From assembly GCA_002339745.1 (NCBI GenBank), contig DDKP01000164.1, positions 9,562-17,544 of the forward strand: a DNA stretch of 7,983 nucleotides, given 5' to 3'. Shown here piece by piece: positions 1-5,854 of this stretch. The DNA comes from Firmicutes bacterium UBA2595. Its GTDB lineage: Bacteria > Bacillota > Thermincolia > Thermincolales > UBA2595. Position numbers and translations under genes: made by a program. The notes under the pieces were generated by a model. That model did not search any database. It was not told the origin of the DNA and saw nothing but the letters and a program-made list of their open reading frames with translations. Positions within the stretch are counted from its first letter, which is position 1, and every line of letters starts with the position of its first letter.

Positions 1-78
1 AAACAGTGCCTGCTAGTCTTTGTGGTAAAATTTGTTCCTGATTACCCTCAGTAATCTGAACAAGAAGGTTAAGGAGAG

Positions 79-150
79 TTAATCACACTTTGGAAGCACT
101 CCAAATCCCTCCCTGCCCATCCAGATTATACTTGGTGAAATTAATCACAC
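79..150. repeat. 10-bp direct repeat TTAATCACAC upstream of the SleB-like gene
   Basis: The identical 10-mer TTAATCACAC occurs at 79-88 and 141-150, with starts 62 bp apart. The second copy lies just upstream of the TATAAT box at 158-163, in the spacer position of a candidate promoter, so a regulator bound there would touch RNA polymerase. Spacing of about six helical turns would put both copies on the same DNA face. No known operator is recognised; a binding role is inference and chance cannot be excluded in this AT-rich stretch. Confidence 0.4.
89..105. repeat. small inverted repeat TTTGGA-N5-TCCAAA
   Basis: A perfect 6-bp inverted repeat (TTTGGA 89-94, TCCAAA 100-105) with a 5-base centre directly abuts the first TTAATCACAC copy. 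It could be an operator half-site pair or a weak hairpin at the end of an upstream transcript. No T-run follows it, so a terminator is unlikely. Confidence 0.3.
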
Positions 151-163
151 GCTGCGTTATAAT
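132..163 (+). promoter_or_regulatory. candidate promoter for the SleB-like gene
   Basis: A perfect TATAAT (-10) is seen at 158-163. The only -35-like hexamer nearby is TTGGTG at 132-137, which gives a 20-base spacer, longer than ideal for a sigma-A promoter. The promoter may therefore be weak, activator-dependent, or a chance match. The leader to the ATG at 280 would be about 110 bases. I could not find a convincing sigma-G box (the usual driver of sleB in Bacillus). Confidence 0.35.
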
Positions 164-266
164 TTAACTGACCTATAAAACCTGTCTCTCGTGGGATATC
201 AATTCTTTTATTATTACTTGTTCCCCAGGACGGGTTTTTCTTTAGGTCAAAAAAAATACTGGACAG

Positions 267-275
267 AAAGGAGGG
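267..275 (+). promoter_or_regulatory. ribosome binding site for the SleB-like gene
   Basis: AAAGGAGGG ends four bases before the ATG at 280. It is a near-perfect Shine-Dalgarno sequence and supports that start. An A8 tract lies just upstream (249-256). Confidence 0.8.
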
Positions 276-279
276 TATT

Positions 280-2271
280 ATGCGAAGGAAGAACTGGGTT
301 GTTCCCGGTTTCCTGGTGCTTGTTATGCTCCTTTTATTGTCTTTCCCGGGCTTAGTGCTGGCGGAGGAGAGTAACGGCCAGCCGGTTGCAGCGGGAGAGA
401 CAATTATGGCCCTGCCGGCTCACAGCGATATAGAAGTAATAAAGCCGGTTGTAACTGAGCCTTCAGCTGTTGGCAACTCGACTGCTGCGGACGAGGGCAA
501 GGCAGATGAAGGCACTGCCCCTGCGCCGGCGACCCCGGCTCCTGCAGACAACGGCGAGGTGGATAATACCCCTGCGCCGGCGCCGGAGACCATGGTCCCG
601 GAGATACCTCCTGCGCCTGTGGACGAGGGCAAGGCAGATGAAGGCACTGCTCCGGCGCCGGCGACCCCGGCTCCTGCAGACAACGGCGAGGCGGACAATA
701 CCCCTGCGCCGGCCCCGGAGACCGCAGCTCCTGTTGATAACGGCTTGGTAGGGAATACGCCTGCCCCGGCCCCGGAAACACCGGCACCGGAACCTACGGT
801 TCCTGCAGATAACGGCACGGTGGACAAGATTTCAGCCCCGGCCTCCCAGATACCTTCAGCGCCTATGGACGAGAGCAGGTCAGATGGGATACCTGCCAGG
901 GGACCGGAAACCCCTTCGGCGCCTGTGGGTGAGAGCAAGGTAGATAACACCCCTGCTCCGGCACCTGAGAAACCGGCCCTGACAGACCAGGTCAGAGAAA
1001 AAGACGAATTAGGGGTTACCCCTCCGGATATACCGGCTCCTGACAAACGGGTACCGTCAGACCGGGAAATCCAAAAACCGGTTCCTGTACTGATAGTGAT
1101 TGATCCTGAACCGGCAGCAGAGAACGGGAAGTCAACAAACCCTGTTGTTGTGGTGGGAACCCAAACCGGGCGGGAGATTACCGCCGGACGCGTTGCTCCC
1201 GGATATGTTGCTCCCGGATACGTGGTACAGCCTGGAGACACCCTTGATAAAATCAGTGAAAAAACTGGTATTCCCGTCGAAAGTCTGAAAGAGACCAACG
1301 GATTGAATGTCGATGATCATGCTGTGGCACAACCGCTAGAAGTGGTAAGTCCGACAAACGGACCTGGCCACAACCCGTTACCTGTGACCCAGGGGGGGGA
1401 ACCTGTCGAAAACGCTGTACCTCCCGTAATGTACAGGGTAAGAAAAGGAGAATCCCTCTGGTTGATCGGCAGAAACCTTGGTGTACCCTATCAGGATATT
1501 ATGAAGGCCAATGGCCTGTCGGACCACCTTATCTATCCGGAACAGGAACTGATTATTCCCGGTTTGGAATCATCCAACGGAGTGATTAATTACCGGGTAA
1601 AAAAAGGGGATACCCTATACTTTATCGGTTTGGCTTTGGGAGTAAGTTATGAGGATATCATGTCGCTGAACGGACTGACTGATATCTGGATTTACCCCGG
1701 CCAGGAATTCAAGATTCCGGACAGGCACAGGGCCAGCCTGTACAGGGTAAAGGAAGGGGACACTTTAGCCGATGTTGCCGCGAAGTTCGATGTAAGTGCC
1801 AGTGACATATTAGGGCATGAGGTTTCCGACGATCAACTGTATGTCGGCCAGGTATTAATAATTCCCAAGGGGCATGCACTCCGCAGGGATACACAGAGAA
1901 CAAGGACCGTTTCCGCTATCGGCAGCGACCTTGAACTTCTGGCCAGGGCTATCTACGCCGAAGCCAGGGGAGAGATCTATGAAGGCCAGGTGGCGGTAGG
2001 AGCCGTTATCATGAACCGGCTGAAAAACGTAGCCTTTCCTAAGACCATAAAGGACATTATCTTTCAGCCCGGAGCATTTACTGCGGTTGATGACGGGCAG
2101 ATCAATCTAACCCCTAATGGCACAGCGTATAAAGCGGCTCAGGATGCCCTGGATGGGGCTGACCCTTCATTAGGCGCGCTTTATTACTGGAACCCGGAAC
2201 TGGCCACCAGTAAATGGGTTTGGACAAGGCCCATAATTAAGAAAATAGGTAACCATGTGTTTGCAAGGTAA
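280..2271 (+). CDS. sleB: exported LysM-repeat SleB-type spore-cortex / cell-wall hydrolase
   Basis: The 663-residue product has a Sec signal peptide (MRRK, then a hydrophobic run, probable cleavage after A28 in LVLA). Residues ~71-232 form a low-complexity Pro/Ala/Thr-rich region with repeats of the type DEGKADEGTAPAP...DNGE.DNTPAPAPET. Next come a degenerate LysM (~313-357) and three good LysM domains (384-428, 437-481, 487-531), each opening YRV.(K/E)G(D/E)(T/S)L and closing with an I-I-P-like end. The C-terminus (~547-663) is a Hydrolase_2 domain with EARGE, EGQVAVGAVIMNR, QPGAFTAV and SKWVW..P. By analogy with SleB, a lytic transglycosylase of muramic-lactam cortex, the catalytic acid is likely E561 in AEARGE. 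LysM domains would anchor it to glycan. Bacillus SleB is about 300 residues with a different binding domain, so this is an expanded architecture. A vegetative wall role is possible. Transcribed alone: a terminator follows at once. Confidence 0.88.
   Translation: MRRKNWVVPGFLVLVMLLLLSFPGLVLAEESNGQPVAAGETIMALPAHSDIEVIKPVVTEPSAVGNSTAADEGKADEGTAPAPATPAPADNGEVDNTPAPAPETMVPEIPPAPVDEGKADEGTAPAPATPAPADNGEADNTPAPAPETAAPVDNGLVGNTPAPAPETPAPEPTVPADNGTVDKISAPASQIPSAPMDESRSDGIPARGPETPSAPVGESKVDNTPAPAPEKPALTDQVREKDELGVTPPDIPAPDKRVPSDREIQKPVPVLIVIDPEPAAENGKSTNPVVVVGTQTGREITAGRVAPGYVAPGYVVQPGDTLDKISEKTGIPVESLKETNGLNVDDHAVAQPLEVVSPTNGPGHNPLPVTQGGEPVENAVPPVMYRVRKGESLWLIGRNLGVPYQDIMKANGLSDHLIYPEQELIIPGLESSNGVINYRVKKGDTLYFIGLALGVSYEDIMSLNGLTDIWIYPGQEFKIPDRHRASLYRVKEGDTLADVAAKFDVSASDILGHEVSDDQLYVGQVLIIPKGHALRRDTQRTRTVSAIGSDLELLARAIYAEARGEIYEGQVAVGAVIMNRLKNVAFPKTIKDIIFQPGAFTAVDDGQINLTPNGTAYKAAQDALDGADPSLGALYYWNPELATSKWVWTRPIIKKIGNHVFAR
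490..723 (+). repeat. recent in-frame duplication inside the Pro/Ala-rich linker
   Basis: Two 102-base units, 490-591 and 622-723, start 132 bp (44 codons) apart and differ at about five positions by my reading. They encode residues 71-104 and 115-148, identical except V94/A138. Four of the five base changes are silent. More degraded relatives (DNG...NTPAPAPET, DES..., GES.VDNTPAPAPE) continue to about residue 232. Each unit also carries the self-complementary CCGGCGCCGG near an end (577-586 and 652-661). Confidence 0.85.
1192..1221 (+). repeat. 15-bp tandem duplication in the SleB-like gene
   Basis: GTTGCTCCCGGATAT is followed directly by the same 15-mer with one change (final T to C). It encodes VAPGY twice (residues 305-314), just before the degenerate first LysM. 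Being a multiple of three it keeps frame. Confidence 0.8.
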
Positions 2272-2280
2272 CTGTGAGGA

Positions 2281-2318
2281 GCTGTCCCATAAGTAACTGG
2301 GGCAGCCTTTCTTTTCTT
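2281..2318 (+). terminator. intrinsic terminator after the SleB-like gene
   Basis: GCTGTCCCA (2281-2289) pairs with TGGGGCAGC (2298-2306) as a 9-bp stem with one U-G wobble and an 8-base loop, followed by CTTTCTTTTCTT. It begins ten bases after the stop codon, which isolates this gene from the downstream pgeF operon. Confidence 0.8.
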
Positions 2319-2370
2319 ATGAGAAAATGAAAAAACTACCTAAAGGAATACACACGGGTATAAAGAATAG

Positions 2371-2398
2371 ATATTTTTAGTGCGAAACTACATACTCT
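2371..2398 (+). promoter_or_regulatory. possible sigma-E-like promoter upstream of pgeF
   Basis: ATATT (2371-2375) and CATACTCT (2391-2398) are 15 bases apart and resemble the known sporulation sigma-E pattern (-35 ATA-T, -10 CATAC--T). A transcript would start about 85 bases before the TTG start. No good sigma-A pair was found between the terminator and pgeF, although a weak one (TTTATA at 2410-2415 with TGATAC 16 bases on) cannot be excluded. Pattern reading only; low certainty. Confidence 0.25.
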
Positions 2399-2475
2399 TC
2401 ATTCCAGGTTTATACTGCCAATTGTTATTCTGATACGCCTCTCACCGCTTCCTACCTGGCTATCGACTCGTTACA

Positions 2476-2492
2476 AAGGAGGGCCCCATTTG
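2476..2492 (+). promoter_or_regulatory. RBS that decides the TTG start of pgeF
   Basis: AAAGGAGGG (2475-2483) sits six bases before TTG at 2490. No in-frame ATG or GTG near the beginning of the conserved sequence has a comparable site, so the rare TTG start is well supported. Confidence 0.75.
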
Positions 2493-3314
2493 GACCGTGG
2501 GTTTGTTTTGAAGGATTACGGAAGTATCAAATTATATGAAATACCGTCTTTCAATAAGACCGGATTGGTCAGGCACGGCTTTACTACCAGGATTGGGGGA
2601 GTAGGAGCAAAGCCTTATGACACGTTGAACCTGGCTTTTCACGTTGGCGACAACCCTGAAACCGTCACGGCAAACCGGGAAAAAGTGTGCCGCCTGTTTG
2701 GAACAAGGCTGGAGGCTGTTGTTTCGGCACAGCAGGTTCATGGAGTCAATGTTGCGGTTGTGGACGACCGGCACGCGGGTTGTGGCGCTTTTTCGGAAGA
2801 AACCGCCATCCCGGATACGGACGGGATTGTTACTGCCCGGCCGGGACTGCTGTTAGCAACTTTTTACGCAGACTGTGTACCCATTTTTATTCTGGACCCG
2901 TTAAACAAAGTGATTGGAAGCGTCCATGCTGGTTGGAAAGGAACTGCTGCCCGCGTTGGAGCCAGGGCCATTGAGATTATGGAAGACACTTTTAACTCTG
3001 ACCCCGGCCGGTGTCTGGTGGGGATAGGTCCGTCTATTGGCCCGTGCTGTTATGAGGTCGACGAACAGGTGATAGGAGCATTTAGAAGTGAATTTGATTG
3101 GTGGCAGGAGATTTTATGGCCGGTAACCAGCGAAAAATCCAGGCTGGACTTGTGGAAAGCCAACCTGAAAATATTGCTTGAAGCAGGGATTGACCCAGAT
3201 AATGTCGAATTAGCACACATGTGTTCCTGCTGTAATCAAAACCTTTTCTTCTCATACAGGGGGAGCCGGGGGAACACCGGGAGAATGGGCGCCATTATCA
3301 TGCTGGCGCCGTGA
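2490..3314 (+). CDS. pgeF: peptidoglycan editing factor PgeF (YfiH/YlmD, multicopper-oxidase-like laccase fold family)
   Basis: The 274-residue length and motifs fit the YfiH/YlmD/LACC1 family. Visible landmarks are RHGFTTR (28-34), QQVHG with H84, ADCVP with C129, and VHAGWKG with H146. These His-Cys-His residues match the known zinc site. GIGPSIGPCCYEV (178-190) and the C-terminal SYR...TGR are also family hallmarks. In E. coli the enzyme is cytoplasmic and removes L-Ser wrongly added in place of L-Ala on UDP-MurNAc; relatives show purine nucleoside phosphorylase activity, and older annotations say polyphenol oxidase or laccase. Starts at TTG with a strong RBS. It is the first gene of an apparent operon: the response regulator begins 27 bases after its stop. 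No signal peptide, as expected. In Bacillus ylmD also lies in a sporulation/division gene cluster, but with different neighbours. Confidence 0.92.
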   Translation: MDRGFVLKDYGSIKLYEIPSFNKTGLVRHGFTTRIGGVGAKPYDTLNLAFHVGDNPETVTANREKVCRLFGTRLEAVVSAQQVHGVNVAVVDDRHAGCGAFSEETAIPDTDGIVTARPGLLLATFYADCVPIFILDPLNKVIGSVHAGWKGTAARVGARAIEIMEDTFNSDPGRCLVGIGPSIGPCCYEVDEQVIGAFRSEFDWWQEILWPVTSEKSRLDLWKANLKILLEAGIDPDNVELAHMCSCCNQNLFFSYRGSRGNTGRMGAIIMLAP

Positions 3315-3341
3315 TTATCCGGAAGCGGGGGAGAACGGCTT

Positions 3342-4052
3342 ATGGGTAAGTCTACGATTCTTGTGGTGGATGATGAAAAACATATTGTGGAACTGGTTAA
3401 GTTCAACCTGGAGAAAGATGGCTACCAGGTACTTGTGGCACAGGACGGACTGGAAGCATACAATACGGCTAAAAAAGAAAAACCTGACCTAATCATTCTT
3501 GACGTTATGCTGCCTGAAATGGACGGATTCGAGGTGTGCCGTATTATCCAGAAAGACCGGGAAATCGGGGAAATACCTATTATCATACTTACAGCCAAGA
3601 GTGAGGAAATAGACAAAATCCTGGGTCTGGAAATCGGCGCCGATGACTATATCACCAAGCCGTTCAGTCCCAGGGAACTGTTGGCCAGGGTAAAGGCAAG
3701 GCTCCGCCGGGCGTATAAAAAACAGTACTCATCAGAGACCGCTGACGGGCCGATTTCAATCAATGGGCTGGTAATAGATCCTGAACGGTTCGAAGTTTTT
3801 TTGGATGGGACAAGACTGGACCTGACACCGAAAGAATTTGAACTTCTAAGGGTATTGGCCAAAAGCCGTGGCCGGGTGCTGACCCGTGAGTTTCTGCTCG
3901 AAAACGTGTGGGGATACGAGTATATAGGAGATTCCCGCACTGTTGATGTCCATATCAGGCATCTCCGGCAGAAGTTGGAATTTGATCCGGCAAAACCAAA
4001 ATATATCGAGACGGTCCGGGGAATAGGATACAAGTTTAAGGAGACTGGTTAA
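3342..4052 (+). CDS. OmpR/PhoP-family response regulator (PhoP/WalR-like)
   Basis: The 236-residue protein has a receiver domain (~4-120) with the acidic pair D10/D11, phospho-acceptor D54 (ILDVMLPEMDG), T84 (ILTAKSEE) and K106 (DDYITKPFSPRELLARV). A short linker leads to a winged-helix DNA-binding domain (~137-234) with LTPKEFELL, the recognition helix region RTVDVHIRHLRQKLE and the closing ETVRGIGYKF hairpin. On phosphorylation by its kinase it should dimerise and bind direct-repeat promoter sites. RBS GGGGGAG (3327-3333) is eight bases from the ATG. The stop overlaps the kinase start (TAATG), indicating translational coupling. Sequence features fit both PhoP (phosphate) and WalR/YycF (wall homeostasis). 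No pst/phoU or yycHI genes are in view to choose between them, so no symbol is given. Confidence 0.93.
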   Translation: MGKSTILVVDDEKHIVELVKFNLEKDGYQVLVAQDGLEAYNTAKKEKPDLIILDVMLPEMDGFEVCRIIQKDREIGEIPIIILTAKSEEIDKILGLEIGADDYITKPFSPRELLARVKARLRRAYKKQYSSETADGPISINGLVIDPERFEVFLDGTRLDLTPKEFELLRVLAKSRGRVLTREFLLENVWGYEYIGDSRTVDVHIRHLRQKLEFDPAKPKYIETVRGIGYKFKETG

Positions 4053-4054
4053 TG
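4038..4054 (+). promoter_or_regulatory. RBS and TAATG overlap setting the kinase start
   Basis: AAGGAG (4038-4043), inside the end of the regulator gene, is eight bases before ATG at 4052. The regulator stop TAA (4050-4052) shares one base with that ATG, a classic stop-start coupling arrangement. Confidence 0.75.
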
Positions 4055-5830
4055 TTTAGGAGCATTAGGTGGCGTCTTACAGCAATTATCTTTTCTGTGA
4101 CGGCAATCTTTTTGTTTCTACTGGGATTTTACCTGATGAATGCAATGGAGCAGCACTCTTACGATAATATCCGAAAAAGGCTTCTTTCAAATGCCAACCT
4201 GATCGCCAGCGACTTAAGAGAAGCTTTTACCAACGAACCGGGTAAGGACTTTTTCCAGGAATATACCAGGAGAGCAAAAGAAGATATCGATGCGAGAATA
4301 ACCATCATTGCCCCGGACGGTACGGTACTCGGCGATTCCGTTCTTGACAAGGAAAGTATGGCCAATCACGCTGATGGGCCCGAGGTTAAAAAAGCGCTTA
4401 ACGGTAAAGAAGGTACAGCTACCAGGTACAGTACTACCCTCCGGCAGAGGATGTTCTATTTGGCCGTGCCGGTTAAAACAGAAACAGGTGTCGCTGGGGT
4501 TGTCCGGGTTTCCATACCCTGGACCGAGATTGGCGCCGCATACAACCAGGTAAGATTGAGTATCGTGGCCGCTGTTTTGATTGTTTTGATTCTGACGGTA
4601 GTAGTGGCTTCTTCTTTTACGTCAAACCTGGTTGTACCCTTACAGGAAATGACCCGGGTGGCTCATCAGATGGCCGAGGGGAAACTTGACGCGACCTTAA
4701 ATGTTCGGTCAGAGGATGAGATTGGCGCTTTGAGCAGGGGTTTAAATTATATGGCCCAGCGGCTGCGCGATAATATCCGGCAGATTACCGAAGAACGGAA
4801 CAAGGTCAAAGCGATCCTGACAAGTATGAATGACGGCGTCATCGCCATTGACCGTAACGGGGCAATTCTGTTGATTAACCCGGCGGTTGAACGGATGTTC
4901 GACATAAAGTATGAAAACAGTGTTGGCAAAACTGTAATCGAAGTAATACGCAATTTTGAATTGGAAAAACTCCTGCATGAGGCGCTGGAAAGCAATGAAA
5001 GCCTCACCCGGGAACTCCAGTTGATGGCTCCGGAACCCAGGAGTTTCAGGATCAGCACTGCCCCCCTGACGAATGAGAGCGGAGTTGTTGGTGTTGTTGC
5101 CGTGATGCGCGATATTACGGCTTTTCGGGAAGTAGAACGAATGAAGACTGAATTTGTGGCTAATGTTTCCCATGAATTGAGAACCCCGCTCACTTCTATA
5201 AAAGGTTTTGTCGAAACGCTGCTGGACGGCGCCCTGGAAGACCAGGCCACTGCCAGGCACTTTCTGGAAATTATCAATGATGAGGCAGATAGGTTAAACA
5301 GGTTGATCAGCGACCTGTTAAGCCTGTCGAGGATCGAAGCTAAACAGCGGGAAGTTCACAAAAAACCGCTGGACCTGGAAAAACTCATTTACAATTCGTC
5401 ATCAATACTGATACCCCTGGCGACGGAAAAGAACCAGAGCCTCAATGTAAACATAATTGGCCGACTGCCCGTAATCGATGCCGATGAAGACATGCTTGGA
5501 CAACTTATGATTAACCTCGTTGACAATGCCATTAAGTATACTCCCGAGGGAGGGCAGATCAGCATCAGGGCCGAACAATGGAACGATGGGGTAAAGGTTG
5601 CTGTATCTGATACGGGCATCGGGATTGCCAGGGAAAGTATACCCCGTTTATTTGAAAGGTTTTACCGGGTGGACAAGGCCCGGTCCCGCGAGATGGGCGG
5701 GACCGGGCTGGGACTTGCTATAGTAAAGCATATCCTGGAAGTTCACAATGGGAAAATTCAGGTTGAGAGCAGGTTGGGAAAGGGAAGTACTTTCACTTTT
5801 TATATCCCGGCCAAGCAGTCGAGGGCATAA
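4052..5830 (+). CDS. membrane sensor histidine kinase (PhoR/PnpS/WalK-like)
   Basis: The 592-residue protein has TM1 at ~9-30, an extracytoplasmic sensor at ~31-165 of the Cache-like type seen in PhoR relatives (ITIIAPDGTVLGDS, then YLAVPV), TM2 at ~167-189, a HAMP linker (~190-242), a cytoplasmic PAS domain (~250-358, MNDGVIAIDRNG...NPAVERMF...MRDIT), and HisKA with H374 in FVANVSHELRTPLTSI. The ATPase domain shows the N-box (NLVDNAIKYTP, N488/N492), G1 DTGIGI (520-525), F-box FERFYRVD and G2 GGTGLGLAIVKH (549-560). All catalytic motifs are intact. It should autophosphorylate at H374 and pass phosphate to D54 of the upstream regulator. The signal is unknown: phosphate limitation is the usual guess for PhoR-type sensors, wall precursors for WalK-type. 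Co-transcription with pgeF slightly favours a wall-linked role, but this is inference. Confidence 0.93.
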   Translation: MFRSIRWRLTAIIFSVTAIFLFLLGFYLMNAMEQHSYDNIRKRLLSNANLIASDLREAFTNEPGKDFFQEYTRRAKEDIDARITIIAPDGTVLGDSVLDKESMANHADGPEVKKALNGKEGTATRYSTTLRQRMFYLAVPVKTETGVAGVVRVSIPWTEIGAAYNQVRLSIVAAVLIVLILTVVVASSFTSNLVVPLQEMTRVAHQMAEGKLDATLNVRSEDEIGALSRGLNYMAQRLRDNIRQITEERNKVKAILTSMNDGVIAIDRNGAILLINPAVERMFDIKYENSVGKTVIEVIRNFELEKLLHEALESNESLTRELQLMAPEPRSFRISTAPLTNESGVVGVVAVMRDITAFREVERMKTEFVANVSHELRTPLTSIKGFVETLLDGALEDQATARHFLEIINDEADRLNRLISDLLSLSRIEAKQREVHKKPLDLEKLIYNSSSILIPLATEKNQSLNVNIIGRLPVIDADEDMLGQLMINLVDNAIKYTPEGGQISIRAEQWNDGVKVAVSDTGIGIARESIPRLFERFYRVDKARSREMGGTGLGLAIVKHILEVHNGKIQVESRLGKGSTFTFYIPAKQSRA

Positions 5831-5854
5831 AAAACTCCGGGTACCCGGAGTTTT
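5831..5854. terminator. bidirectional terminator: perfect 24-bp palindrome
   Basis: AAAACTCCGGG-TA-CCCGGAGTTTT-type sequence (5831-5854) is fully self-complementary. It folds into a CTCCGG/CCGGAG stem around a GTAC loop, extended by A-T pairs. On either strand the stem is followed by a T-rich run (TTTTAAATTTT on plus, TTTTTTATG on minus). It starts right after the kinase stop and overlaps the last two bases of the chemoreceptor stop codon, so one element probably ends both convergent transcripts. Confidence 0.85.

Noticed and set aside
1..51. Plus frame 1 is open from the left edge to TAA at 49-51 and could be the tail of an upstream gene.
   Set aside because: Only 16 codons are visible with no recognisable sequence, so it cannot be told from chance.
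225..241. CCCCAGGACGGG followed by TTTTTCTTT before the SleB-like gene, considered as a terminator or attenuator.
   Set aside because: The stem is only three base pairs, too weak to call.
404..1298. Long open frames on the minus strand and a plus-strand alternate frame across the repeat region of the SleB-like gene (for example 420-1298 minus, 292 codons).
   Set aside because: They exist because the Pro/Ala-rich GC-biased repeats lack stops in several frames. The proteins are low-complexity Gly/Ala/Ser or Arg/Pro strings with no RBS or domain, opposite a well supported gene.
2404..2459. CCAGGT (2404-2409) and ACCTGG (2454-2459) inverted pair in the pgeF leader, considered as a riboswitch or operator.
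   Set aside because: Only six base pairs over a 44-base gap, with no known riboswitch core motif and no terminator or RBS-masking partner.
4742..5277. Two overlapping minus-strand frames (172 and 176 codons) within the kinase gene.
   Set aside because: Both lie antisense to the PAS/HisKA region, whose reading frame shows intact motifs; no independent support.
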